Source: Neolewinella persica DSM 23188
GTDB taxonomy: Bacteria > Bacteroidota > Bacteroidia > Chitinophagales > Saprospiraceae
Length of the DNA: 64,000 nt
Reading direction: 5' to 3'
NCBI RefSeq assembly: GCF_000373105.1
Contig: NZ_KB890428.1
Location: forward strand, 48,728-112,727
Shown: one piece after another, positions 17,662 through 26,194 of the stretch
Layout of the letters: every line of letters starts with the position of its first letter
Position numbering within the stretch: the stretch's first letter is position 1
Program-made: the position numbers and the translations under genes
The notes under the pieces: generated by a model
What the model saw: only the letters and a program-made list of their open reading frames with translations
Database searches by the model: none
Told to the model about the DNA's origin: nothing

Positions 17662-18765
17662 ATGAGTAAGCACGGACGTGTTCTCGTCGCCATGAGTGGC
17701 GGCATCGATAGTACCGTTACGGCCATGATCCTGCATGAACAGGGTTACGAGGTCGTTGGTATCACCATGAAAACCTGGGATTATGCCAACAGTGGAGGCT
17801 CCAAAAAGGAGACCGGCTGTTGTAGCCTCGACTCCATCAACGACGCTCGGAAAGTGGCCGTTGACATGGGTTTTCCCCACTTCATCATAGATATTCGGGA
17901 CGAATTCGGAGATCATGTGATCGACAATTTTGTTGATGAATACATGGCTGGCCGGACACCAAACCCCTGTGTACTGTGCAACACCCATATTAAGTGGAGT
18001 GCACTGCTGAAGCGGGCCGATGCGATGGATTGTGAATTTATCGCTACCGGTCATTACGCTCAGTTGAACCAAACCGACGCTGGCCGTTGGCACGTCCGCA
18101 AAAGCGCCGATGACAATAAAGACCAAAGCTACGTGCTCTGGGGGCTGAGCCAGGAATGTATGGCCCGCAGCCGCTTTCCTTTAGGGCACATGACGAAGCC
18201 GGAAGTACGGCAACTCGCCTACGATTGGGGCCACGAAGAGCTGAGCAAAAAGGCAGAAAGTTTTGAAATATGCTTCGTGCCTGACAATGATTACCGTGGC
18301 TTCCTGAAGCGGCGTTTACCCGACCTGGAGGCTAAGGTAGCGGGTGGTGATTTCGTCTCCGTTGACGGAAAGAAGTTGGGCAAGCACGCCGGATATCCTT
18401 TTTACACGATCGGACAGCGTAAAGGCCTGGGCATTGCCTTCGGCGAGCCGATGTACGTTACCAAGATCGACGCAGCTACCAACCAGGTCACTCTGGGTAG
18501 GGTAGAGGACCTTGTCCGTAACGGAATGATGGTAGGTGGCGCGACGTTGCAGAAATATGCAGAATTGCCAGCAGAAGGCATGGAGTTCACTACGAAAGTC
18601 CGGTATAAAGATTCCGGAACGCTGAGCCTCGTTGAGCAAATCTCCCCCGACCGCTTTGCCGTCGACTTTTTCGCCGATGTCCGCGGGGTAGCACCAGGCC
18701 AAAGTGCGGTCTTCTACGAAGGAGACGATGTTGTGGGTGGTGGGTTAATTCATGCCAGCCGGTAG
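17662..18765 (+). CDS. mnmA: tRNA-specific 2-thiouridylase
   Basis: A 367-residue enzyme that puts sulfur on U34 of Lys, Glu and Gln tRNAs using ATP and a persulfide relay. The PP-loop is AMSGGIDSTV at the N-terminus. The sulfur-carrying cysteines are Cys103 in NPCVLCN and Cys204 in SFEICFV. The tRNA-binding GHYA and the C-terminal beta-barrel (YTIGQRKGLGIAFGEP) are present. Full length for the family. It has its own -7 element upstream and a hairpin terminator after the stop. The cysteine desulfurase at 8383 is one possible sulfur donor. Confidence 0.96.
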   Translation: MSKHGRVLVAMSGGIDSTVTAMILHEQGYEVVGITMKTWDYANSGGSKKETGCCSLDSINDARKVAVDMGFPHFIIDIRDEFGDHVIDNFVDEYMAGRTPNPCVLCNTHIKWSALLKRADAMDCEFIATGHYAQLNQTDAGRWHVRKSADDNKDQSYVLWGLSQECMARSRFPLGHMTKPEVRQLAYDWGHEELSKKAESFEICFVPDNDYRGFLKRRLPDLEAKVAGGDFVSVDGKKLGKHAGYPFYTIGQRKGLGIAFGEPMYVTKIDAATNQVTLGRVEDLVRNGMMVGGATLQKYAELPAEGMEFTTKVRYKDSGTLSLVEQISPDRFAVDFFADVRGVAPGQSAVFYEGDDVVGGGLIHASR

Positions 18766-18768
18766 TGC

Positions 18769-18798
18769 GGTAAAGCAGTGCTTTTACCTTCCTTTCTT
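18769..18798 (+). terminator. terminator-like hairpin after mnmA
   Basis: GGTAAAGC (18769-18776) pairs with GCTTTTACC (18780-18788) with one bulged T, followed by the T-rich TTCCTTTCTT. It begins 4 bp after the mnmA stop. Confidence 0.5.
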
Positions 18799-18869
18799 AT
18801 CGTGCTGAAGTGTCGGCATAGGTAACTCTTGGTATTTCCCGTTCTTGTTGGTCAATTTATTACCCTACT

Positions 18870-19577
18870 TTGGGGAAATTGAAAAGAACTGCATTGGGAA
18901 CACTTACCAAATATTGGTTTCTGGAAGGCTTCAACCTGTTCAGTAAACTGGGGATGAATGCGATGATGGAACTTTGCGAAGAGCTCGTGATGCACCGCTA
19001 TTCTAAAGGAGCAAGGATTAATCTGGATTCTGGCGATGAGCAGTCCGTTTACTTCCTTAAAAAGGGGAGTGTGAAGATCGTCAGTTCAGATACGGAGGTC
19101 GCTAAGTTTATCGCCCATCCGGGTAACATATTCGGAGAGCTCGGCTTATATCAGCTGCCTGGTGAGGGAGAGGAGACGGCCTATGCGCTGGAGGAAAGCG
19201 TTGTTTGCACCTTTTCTGCTAATCAAATGAATGAACTGATGGCAAAGCATCCATCTCTAAAAAACGGGGTGCTGAAAATCTATGGTTTTAGGATAAAACG
19301 CCTTGAACGGAGGTTGCAGGATCTGTTGCACAAGGACAGCGGAACCAGGATTGAGGAATTTATCCGATACTATGTCACTGCCTTTGGTGTACCCGTCAAC
19401 GGCCGCCAAGAGGCCCGGAAATTACTGTCTCATAAGGATATTGCTCACCTGACCAATACTTCCCGACAAACGGTTAATAACGTTTTAACCGGACTTCGTC
19501 GGGAAGGAACCATTGACTATAACGCTAAGGTTATCTCTATCTTAAGTCCTGAAGAAAAAATCAATAGACATGAGTAG
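18870..19577 (+). CDS. Crp/Fnr-family transcription regulator
   Basis: A 235-residue protein, if read from the TTG at 18870. The first in-frame ATG would cut off the conserved start of the effector domain (FLEGFNLFSKL), so a TTG start at 18870, 18879 or 18894 is needed. TACTTTG at 18866-18872 resembles a -7 element, which favours a later TTG. Residues ~20-140 form a cyclic-nucleotide-binding-like fold. It keeps GNIFGELGLY, but the usual ARG pocket sequence is not obvious, so ligand binding is open. Residues ~165-220 are a winged helix-turn-helix (HKDIAHLTNTSRQTVNNVL). Its end overlaps the next gene by 8 bp, so the two are translationally coupled. Confidence 0.88.
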   Translation: MGKLKRTALGTLTKYWFLEGFNLFSKLGMNAMMELCEELVMHRYSKGARINLDSGDEQSVYFLKKGSVKIVSSDTEVAKFIAHPGNIFGELGLYQLPGEGEETAYALEESVVCTFSANQMNELMAKHPSLKNGVLKIYGFRIKRLERRLQDLLHKDSGTRIEEFIRYYVTAFGVPVNGRQEARKLLSHKDIAHLTNTSRQTVNNVLTGLRREGTIDYNAKVISILSPEEKINRHE

Positions 19578-20193
19578 TAAGCAAGCCGATGCCGACTTGA
19601 TGGCAGAACTGGGGATAGATAAAACTGCACTTAAGAAACTGAAAAAGCGGTTAAGGAAAGCGGATACTATTCCGGAAAAGGGCATTGAAACCTGGTTTCG
19701 ACTGGCCTCCAAAAACCTCTATACCCGTCGGCAGATAGTGGATACGAAATCTAATATTCTGGTTACGGTAAATTCCATCATCATGTCTATTGTTCTTGGC
19801 AGTCTTTATCCTCGGTTAGCTCAGGACCCACATCTGCTTTGGGCGGTAGGGCCAATGGTACTGACGAACATTTCTTCCATGACTTTTGCCATTTTTGCTA
19901 CCCGGCCCAAAATTCAACGAGGGTTGTTCTCCTCCGAAGAAATCACCTCTGGGACCGCTGGCCTGATGACTTTTGATGACTTCTATAAAATGCCACTGTC
20001 AGATTACGAAGCCGCCATCAGCCAGGTAATGGAAGACCGCGAGTTTTTGTACGGGACCATCAAAAGAGATATTCACCGCTTGGGGGTTGACCTGAGTCGG
20101 CGATACAGTATGATCAGGATATCTTATGATGTTTTCCTGTTTGGGACCATCCTTAGTGTTTTTATGTTTGGTGCCTGCCATGTTTTTTTCTAA
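19570..20193 (+). CDS. Pycsar effector-like membrane protein (DUF5706/PycTM)
   Basis: A 207-residue protein. The central DTKSNILVTVNSIIMSIVLG, followed by a second helix ending in TFAIFATRPK, and a C-terminal helix (YDVFLFGTILSVFMFG) match the DUF5706/PycTM family as I know it. In Pycsar anti-phage systems this family is a membrane-damaging effector triggered by cCMP or cUMP. The conserved FSSEEI and FHKM-like FYKMPLSDYE segments between helices 2 and 3 are typical of the Bacteroidota branch, which often lacks the cyclase. Here no cyclase is present; instead it is coupled (8-bp overlap) to a Crp/Fnr-like gene and lies 39 bp before a phosphoesterase-barrel gene. Family call is from recall of the motif. 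Confidence 0.78.
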   Translation: MSSKQADADLMAELGIDKTALKKLKKRLRKADTIPEKGIETWFRLASKNLYTRRQIVDTKSNILVTVNSIIMSIVLGSLYPRLAQDPHLLWAVGPMVLTNISSMTFAIFATRPKIQRGLFSSEEITSGTAGLMTFDDFYKMPLSDYEAAISQVMEDREFLYGTIKRDIHRLGVDLSRRYSMIRISYDVFLFGTILSVFMFGACHVFF

Positions 20194-20232
20194 TGAGACT
20201 TCGCTTTCCCTTCTTAATGATAACCAGTTGCT

Positions 20233-23200
20233 ATGATTTCTCACTTCCTGAAAACTTCCCTTGCACTCCTCATACTAATGTGCTTACAGGTAAGTTGCGC
20301 CAGCTACATGCCTCAGGTTGCGAAGGTGGATGCTGACTGGTCAGCTCAAGGCATCCCGGAAGGGAAAATACTGGCTTATCGTACTTATTTGGTTGGTGAT
20401 GCCGGAAATGCGGCTAAAGGAGAGAACCTCCCGGTCATCACTTATTTGAAGAAAAAACTGGTGGCTGCTCCCAAAAACAGTACCGTTGTTTTCCTGGGAG
20501 ATAATATCTATCCTGCAGGAATGCCGAAGGAAAAGGACGATGAGCGCGAGCTGGCGGAACATAAAATCCTATTGCAGACAAATGCGGTGAAGGAATACCC
20601 GGGCAAGGTTTTATTCATTCCGGGTAATCACGATTGGTATAAATACGGACTTGATGGCCTGCGGCGACAGCAGGAATTCATAGAGTCAGAACTAGGGAGT
20701 AAAAAAGTATGGTATCCGGAAGTAGGGTGTGGCGGTCCGAAGGTCATTGAAGCGAGCGACAATTTAGTATACATTGTCATAGATTCCCAATGGTGGTTGA
20801 CCAACTGGAAAAAGTATCCGGGCATCAACCAAGGCTGCGATGCTTCAAACCGAACAGATTTTATGCGGCTTTTTAAGGATGCTGTGAAGGGTAACAAAGA
20901 GAAGAACATCGTAGTGGTCATGCACCATCCGATGGAGACTTACGGCCGGCACGGTGGTCATTTTACGGCAAAGGATTATTTGCTGCCAGTTCCTGGCCTG
21001 AGTACCTTGCTTCCTTTCCTGCGCACTAATGTTGGGAGTCTGCAGGACAATGTAAACGCCTCTTTTCAAGAACTACGTAAAGGATTGTTGGCGCACGTAC
21101 GTTTGAATGGAAATGCCACCTTTGTATCCGGCCACGAACACAACCTGCAGTATATTGAAAAGGATAACCAGCGATACATCGTCAGTGGTGCTGGCTCTAA
21201 AGTCGCCCCGGCTGGCATGGGAGAGGGTAGTCGCTTTGCCTACGGCGGCCGTGGTTGGTCTGAGCTAGACCTTTATGAAGATGGCTCCATGTGGGTGTCG
21301 TTCTATACGGTGGATGAAAATGGAAAGAACGAACGACTGCTCTATCAGAAGGAGGTGCAGACTCTTTCGGCTACGGACAATTACGTAGCTCCAACTTCCT
21401 TTGATAAGTATCCGCTCACCTCCGAAACAGTAGAGTGTCAACTGGTACACGAAGACTATAACCGCAGTAAACTCGGCCTGCTGATACTGGGAGATCATTA
21501 TCGTAAAAGCTTCAACGATACGATTGACCTAAACCTCCTGGATTTAGCCAGATATAAAGGTGGATTACAAACCATAAAGAAAGGAGGTGGTAATCAAACT
21601 AAATCAATTCGTTTGGAAGCAAATGATGGGAAACAATACGCCATGCGATCACTGGCTAAAGACCCCACGGCCACCTTGGGCTATGAGCTGAGCCAATCTC
21701 AGGCGATACAAAAGCTGGTCGCCGATGCCTTTACTGCAGCTCATCCCTTGTCGGCCTTGCCCGTGGCACCGCTGGCGGATGCGGCGGGAGTTAACCATAC
21801 TAATCCGGAACTGTACTATGTGCCTGCCCAACCCGCACTTGGTAAATATAATGCTCAGTTCGGAGACAAAGTATATTTGGTGGAAGAACGCCCCGACGAT
21901 GACCTTTGGGGAGAGCAGGAATCTTTTGACAACGCCGAAGACATCATCAGTACGTCTAAAATGTTGGCGCGCATCCGCAAATCCCACAAACATGTGCTGG
22001 ACCATAAAGCCATGGCAAGGGCACGTGCTTTCGATGTCTTACTTGGCGATTGGGATCGCCACGATGATCAATGGCGATGGATTGTAGAAAAAAAGGGTGG
22101 ATGGACCTATTACAGCCCCATCCCCAGAGATCGTGATCAAGCATTTTCTCACTACGACGGATTAATGCTCGGTCTGGCAAGAATGCTGGTGCCTGATACC
22201 CGCCCGTTAGCCCCATTTAAGGGCAACCCTAAGTCAGTTCATTGGAGTACGCACGGTAACCGTTTCTTCGACGCTACCTTTCTGGCGGGTATTGACCGGG
22301 ATACATGGCTGCGCGAAGCGCAGCACCTGCAAGAAAACGTAACCGACGAGGTGATTGAGGCAGCCTTTAAGGAAACCTGGCCAGAGACCATTTACCGGGC
22401 TGACGCCTTACAGATAATTACCACCTTGAAGGAAAGACGGGATAATCTTGTAGAATTGATCACCGACCTGTATGAATTCAACGCCAAGGTGGTGGAAATC
22501 ATTGGAACGGATAAAAAGGACCAATTCGCCATCGAGACTCGCCAAAACGGTAACGTGATGGTTCGCGTATTTGATGCGGATGGCGACGGAGACCGGGAAG
22601 GGAAAGCCCGTTATCAGCGCCTCTTCCTGGCTTCGGAGACTAAAGAAATCATACTGTATGGACTCGACAATGAGGACACTTTCGAATTTTCCGGAAACGG
22701 AAAATCGGGCATGCGTATTCGGTTGATTGGGGGGACCGGAAAAGACCAGGTAAGAAACAAAAACGACGTAGAGGGCCGTAGAAAGAAGGTCTATTATTAC
22801 GACTACACAGAGGGAACCAAGAAGACAAAATTCAACGGAATAAGTGGCATAAAAGACCGGCGTTCTCCAATAGCCCGCTACAATACCTACAGCCGCCTCT
22901 CCCTCGATAAAAACTATGACTTCCTCTCCCTGGTTCCAGTGATTGGACTTAACCCGGATAATGGATTCTTACTTGGAGTAGCAGGTACACTGACGAAGTA
23001 CGGATTTAAAAGGGAACCCTTTGCTTCTCAGCACACTCTGGGAGGTGTCATTGCTTTGGAAACGAATGGATTAAAGTTCGATTACAACGGTGAGTTTACT
23101 GACTTCTTCGGAGAGAGTGAATTGCTGCTGGACGGTGGCGTTTCAACTTCTCTTTATGGCGTCAACTTCTATGGATTCGGTAATGAAACCGTCAATGAAG

Positions 23201-23979
23201 AGGTAACGCGTGGGCTGGATTATAACCGGGTCCGGCAGCAACATATCCATTTCGCACCTATGCTGTTACGACGGCCTGACCCGGCTACCGAGTATTCTTT
23301 TGGCCCCAGGTACTCCATTATTCAAACGGCAAGAACCGAAGGACGTTTCTTAGCAGACAACTTTGAGGGGCCCGTGGAGAATGGTGTTTTCAGCAACTAC
23401 ACTTACCTCGGCCTGGAAGCTGGTTTTTCTTTTGATAATCGGGATTCAAAGGCGATGCCTACCCGCGGCGTTCATCTGGAATTAGCGGGAAGTTATCAGC
23501 TGTCTATAGCTGGTCCTGGCGCAAGCTTTCCCAAGTTGAGCGGAGCACTCACCATCAACCAACGGCTTGACAGGAGGGGGAATCTGGTCCTGGCCAATAG
23601 GGTAGGCTATTCAGAAACTTTTACCGTTAACCTGGCTTACTTCCAGGCCGCTACCCTGGGTGGAGTGGGTACAGACAGTAACTTCAGAGGCTTTCGCCGG
23701 GAGCGTTTTTCCGGGCAAAAGGCCTTCTTCTTGAATAATGACTTACGCTTACGCCTCTTGAGTTCTAACCGTAGGGCAGTACCGTTCTCCCTTGGCGTTT
23801 TGGCCGGTTACGATTTGGGCCGTGTCTGGATCGAAGAAGAAGACTCCAATATCTGGCATTATAGCTATGGCGGCGGTATCTTCATCAGCCCCTTTGATTT
23901 AGCCACCATCAAGATCAGTTATTTTGTTGGAGATGGGGAGATCGGTCGGATGATTATTGGGGGTGGTTTTTTCTTTTAG
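20233..23979 (+). CDS. calcineurin-like phosphoesterase fused to kinase-like segment and Omp85/BamA barrel
   Basis: A 1248-residue exported protein with a signal ending near LMCLQVSC (a weak lipobox). Residues ~50-380 are a metallophosphoesterase: GDAG (~55), LGDNIYP (~89), PGNHDW (~131), MHHP (~230) and SGHEHN (~300) supply the two-metal site. Residues ~415-660 are a distinct domain with a TKSIRLEANDGKQYAMRS strand pair, then LLGDWDRHDDQWRW and PIPRDRDQAF. The DRH and DRDQ motifs recall HipA/FAM20C-type kinases. From ~890 to the end is an Omp85/BamA-type surface antigen barrel (GFLLGVAGTLTKYGF, then final GGGFFF). It is third in the Crp-PycTM cluster. The phosphoesterase and barrel are clear; the kinase idea is inference. 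Confidence 0.88.
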   Translation: MISHFLKTSLALLILMCLQVSCASYMPQVAKVDADWSAQGIPEGKILAYRTYLVGDAGNAAKGENLPVITYLKKKLVAAPKNSTVVFLGDNIYPAGMPKEKDDERELAEHKILLQTNAVKEYPGKVLFIPGNHDWYKYGLDGLRRQQEFIESELGSKKVWYPEVGCGGPKVIEASDNLVYIVIDSQWWLTNWKKYPGINQGCDASNRTDFMRLFKDAVKGNKEKNIVVVMHHPMETYGRHGGHFTAKDYLLPVPGLSTLLPFLRTNVGSLQDNVNASFQELRKGLLAHVRLNGNATFVSGHEHNLQYIEKDNQRYIVSGAGSKVAPAGMGEGSRFAYGGRGWSELDLYEDGSMWVSFYTVDENGKNERLLYQKEVQTLSATDNYVAPTSFDKYPLTSETVECQLVHEDYNRSKLGLLILGDHYRKSFNDTIDLNLLDLARYKGGLQTIKKGGGNQTKSIRLEANDGKQYAMRSLAKDPTATLGYELSQSQAIQKLVADAFTAAHPLSALPVAPLADAAGVNHTNPELYYVPAQPALGKYNAQFGDKVYLVEERPDDDLWGEQESFDNAEDIISTSKMLARIRKSHKHVLDHKAMARARAFDVLLGDWDRHDDQWRWIVEKKGGWTYYSPIPRDRDQAFSHYDGLMLGLARMLVPDTRPLAPFKGNPKSVHWSTHGNRFFDATFLAGIDRDTWLREAQHLQENVTDEVIEAAFKETWPETIYRADALQIITTLKERRDNLVELITDLYEFNAKVVEIIGTDKKDQFAIETRQNGNVMVRVFDADGDGDREGKARYQRLFLASETKEIILYGLDNEDTFEFSGNGKSGMRIRLIGGTGKDQVRNKNDVEGRRKKVYYYDYTEGTKKTKFNGISGIKDRRSPIARYNTYSRLSLDKNYDFLSLVPVIGLNPDNGFLLGVAGTLTKYGFKREPFASQHTLGGVIALETNGLKFDYNGEFTDFFGESELLLDGGVSTSLYGVNFYGFGNETVNEEVTRGLDYNRVRQQHIHFAPMLLRRPDPATEYSFGPRYSIIQTARTEGRFLADNFEGPVENGVFSNYTYLGLEAGFSFDNRDSKAMPTRGVHLELAGSYQLSIAGPGASFPKLSGALTINQRLDRRGNLVLANRVGYSETFTVNLAYFQAATLGGVGTDSNFRGFRRERFSGQKAFFLNNDLRLRLLSSNRRAVPFSLGVLAGYDLGRVWIEEEDSNIWHYSYGGGIFISPFDLATIKISYFVGDGEIGRMIIGGGFFF

Positions 23980-24072
23980 GACCACTTCGCTGAGCGTTAG
24001 TACACAACAATCCAGTTCTCACAGAGCACACGCTGAGGGAGGCACAAAGGGAGCCCAGAGTTAAGAGATAGG

Positions 24073-24837
24073 CTACTTTATGTAGTTTCTTGCCATCGCC
24101 ATCACCCCTTCTTTCAGGACCAGGAGGTCAACGCCAACGGCCAATAAGGTCGCACCTGCCGCAGTGTATCGCTCCGTCATTTCAGGGGAGAAGCAGAGGA
24201 TGCCGGCGGCTTTACCGGTGGATTTAATCCGGGTAAGAGCAGCCTCAATGGTCGCCACCACTTCAGGATGCCCGCCGTCTCCGTGGTACCCCATGGAGGC
24301 CGCAAGGTCTGCCGGACCGATGAACAACCCATCAACGCCGTCTACTGAGGCGATGGCTTCAATGTTCTCCAGGGCCATTACCGTTTCAATTTGCACGATT
24401 AGGCAAATCTCTCGGTTAGCGTTGCGGGTGTAGTCTTCAATATTGCCGAAGGCGGAAGCACGCGCCAGCGCCGAGGCAACGCCCCGGATGCCCTCTGGTG
24501 GATACCGCGTGGCGCTGACCAGGGCTTCCGCCTCTTTTACCGTATTCACCATCGGGACAATGAGGTTTTGCGCACCTGCGTCAAGTAGCCGTTTGATGTA
24601 AGCCGCATCATGATCAGGCGGTCGGACTACGGCGGAGACCTTTGGGTAGCCACTCAGGACGTGTAAATGATGCAGGACATCCGTTAACTCAAACGGGGCG
24701 TGTTCCGGGTCGATGACGACCCAGTCAAATCCTGCGCCAGCGCAGATCTCGACGGCGTAGGTATTTACCATGGCGTTCCAGATGCCGTGGGTAGAAGAGT
24801 GGAGGTTGGCTTTGAAGTGGTTCTTTGGTAGCTGCAT
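24073..24837 (-). CDS. HpcH/HpaI-family aldolase
   Basis: A 254-residue class II pyruvate aldolase. The pattern is FDWVVIDPEHAPF (catalytic and metal-side acid), VVRPPD, DAGAQNLIVPMVNT, LIVQIETVMALENI (metal Glu) and DGLFIGPADLAASMG (metal Asp). The family splits 4-hydroxy-2-oxo acids to pyruvate and an aldehyde. It lies downstream of homogentisate dioxygenase on the same strand but is separated from it by a repeat element and its own -7 element, so it may not share that pathway. The -7 element sits only 5 bp before the ATG, which suggests a leaderless mRNA. Confidence 0.9.
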   Translation of the reverse strand: MQLPKNHFKANLHSSTHGIWNAMVNTYAVEICAGAGFDWVVIDPEHAPFELTDVLHHLHVLSGYPKVSAVVRPPDHDAAYIKRLLDAGAQNLIVPMVNTVKEAEALVSATRYPPEGIRGVASALARASAFGNIEDYTRNANREICLIVQIETVMALENIEAIASVDGVDGLFIGPADLAASMGYHGDGGHPEVVATIEAALTRIKSTGKAAGILCFSPEMTERYTAAGATLLAVGVDLLVLKEGVMAMARNYIK

Positions 24838-24841
24838 CGCG

Positions 24842-24849
24842 CAAAGGTA
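24842..24849 (-). promoter_or_regulatory. -7 element directly before the aldolase start
   Basis: On the minus strand TACCTTTG matches TAnnTTTG exactly and ends 5 bp before the ATG at 24837. Transcription would start at or next to the start codon. Confidence 0.55.
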
Positions 24850-24853
24850 TATG

Positions 24854-24947
24854 GGCGGGGCCGCAGGTGCAAAGAAGAGCTTGAGGAGCAGAGAACATCA
24901 CTACGGTCTTTGCTCCTTTTACCGATTCTTGCACCTGCGGCCCCGCC
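24854..24947. repeat. complete copy A of the GCGGCCGC inverted-repeat family
   Basis: The arms are a perfect 19-bp inverted repeat: GGCGGGGCCGCAGGTGCAA (24854-24872) and its complement (24929-24947). The 56-bp centre contains a second pair, GGAGCA/TGCTCC. The minus-strand core GGAGCAAAGACCG...GTTCTCTGC is shared with copy C at 51588-51680 and, less closely, with copy B. It lies between the hmgA stop and the aldolase start. Confidence 0.9.
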
Positions 24948-24969
24948 TAATAGTACCAATAGACCAATA

Positions 24970-26130
24970 TTACTTCTCTAGCCAGGACTGATAGTACTTC
25001 CCATCATCGATCTTCACCGCTTCCTCCGTAACCTGCAGAGGAGAAAAGGTATCGACCATCACCGCTAATTCTTCGGTTTTCGTGTGGCCAATACTCCCTT
25101 CGTAAGTGCCCGGGTGCGGCCCGTGCGGAATCCCGCCCGGATGCAACGAAATGTACCCCGGACCGATGCCGGTACGACTCATAAAATCGCCATCAACGTA
25201 GTAAAGCACCTCATCAGAATCGATGTTGGAATGGTTGTAAGGCGCCGGAATGGATAGCGGGTGGTAATCGTACAAACGAGGTACGAAAGAGCAAACGACG
25301 AAGCTCTTCGTCTCAAAAGTCTGGTGTACGGGCGGCGGTTGATGTACCCGTCCGGTAATCGGCTCGAAATTGTGGATGGAAAAACCGTAGGGAAAGTTGT
25401 AGCCGTCCCAGCCAACCACGTCGAACGGATGGCTGGCGTAAACAAGGGTATGAAGCATCCCCTGTTTCTTGATCTTCATCGTGAATTCCCCGACTTCGTC
25501 GTGGGTTTCCAGGTCAGTGGGCAGTTTGTAGTCACGCTCACAGTAAGGAGAGTGTTCCAGCAGCTGACCAAAGTGATTGCGATAACGTTTCGGTGTATAA
25601 ATCGGATCAGTAGATTCGGTGTAGAAAATCCGATTGTCTTCGGTATCGAATTCAATCTGGTAGATCATGCCCCGGGGAATGATCAGATAGTCGCCGTATT
25701 CAAAAGAAATGTTACCAAGAAAGGTCTTCAGCGTACCGGTGCCCCGATGGATAAAGAGCATCTCATCAGCATCAGCATTCTTGTAGAAGTAATCGGTGAG
25801 GGACTTACGTGGCGCAGCCACGCCAATCTGTACCGTAGCATTTACCAGCAGCGCCTTTCTTGCCTCCAGGAAATCATCTTCAGGCGGTGCATTAAAACCG
25901 ATGAGCTTTCGGGACTTGATCGTCTTTGCTTCAGCAATCTTGGGAGAAACGTCAATAGAGGACAGAATTTCCTTTACCTGTGTGGGACGACGCAGGTGGT
26001 AAGTCAATGATGACATCCCGTCAAAGCCGATGGTACCGAACAACTGTTCGTAGTAAAGCTCTCCGTTGGGTTGGCGAAACTGGGTGTGGCGTTTTGGTGG
26101 AATTTTTCCAAGGCGATGGTAAATCGGCAT
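24970..26130 (-). CDS. hmgA: homogentisate 1,2-dioxygenase
   Basis: A 386-residue Fe(II) enzyme that opens homogentisate to maleylacetoacetate in tyrosine and phenylalanine breakdown. Family motifs are clear: HQTF...VVCSFVPR, then NHSNIDSDEVLYY (iron His and Glu) and GGIPHGPHPG (iron His). It is shorter than the ~440-residue animal and proteobacterial enzymes, as I recall for Bacteroidota forms. TATCTTTG on the minus strand (26162-26169) is an exact -7 element 32 bp upstream. No other homogentisate pathway gene is in the window. Confidence 0.93.
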   Translation of the reverse strand: MPIYHRLGKIPPKRHTQFRQPNGELYYEQLFGTIGFDGMSSLTYHLRRPTQVKEILSSIDVSPKIAEAKTIKSRKLIGFNAPPEDDFLEARKALLVNATVQIGVAAPRKSLTDYFYKNADADEMLFIHRGTGTLKTFLGNISFEYGDYLIIPRGMIYQIEFDTEDNRIFYTESTDPIYTPKRYRNHFGQLLEHSPYCERDYKLPTDLETHDEVGEFTMKIKKQGMLHTLVYASHPFDVVGWDGYNFPYGFSIHNFEPITGRVHQPPPVHQTFETKSFVVCSFVPRLYDYHPLSIPAPYNHSNIDSDEVLYYVDGDFMSRTGIGPGYISLHPGGIPHGPHPGTYEGSIGHTKTEELAVMVDTFSPLQVTEEAVKIDDGKYYQSWLEK

Positions 26131-26161
26131 GACGGTGGAGGTTAGATAGTTGTCAGAGCAA

Positions 26162-26169
26162 CAAAGATA
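26162..26169 (-). promoter_or_regulatory. -7 element of hmgA
   Basis: On the minus strand TATCTTTG matches TAnnTTTG exactly, 32 bp before the hmgA start. No well-spaced -33 TTG is seen. Confidence 0.5.
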
Positions 26170-26194
26170 GGGAGGGCATTGTTTTTGGAACGGA

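Noticed and set aside
18870..20193. A complete canonical Pycsar system
   Set aside because: The effector-like protein is present but no pyrimidine cyclase gene is visible; the upstream gene is a Crp/Fnr-type regulator.
24001..24072. CACAGAGCACACGCTGAGGG-type tract as a mobile element
   Set aside because: It resembles low-complexity tracts common in intergenic DNA, and I found no paired arms or clear second copy here.
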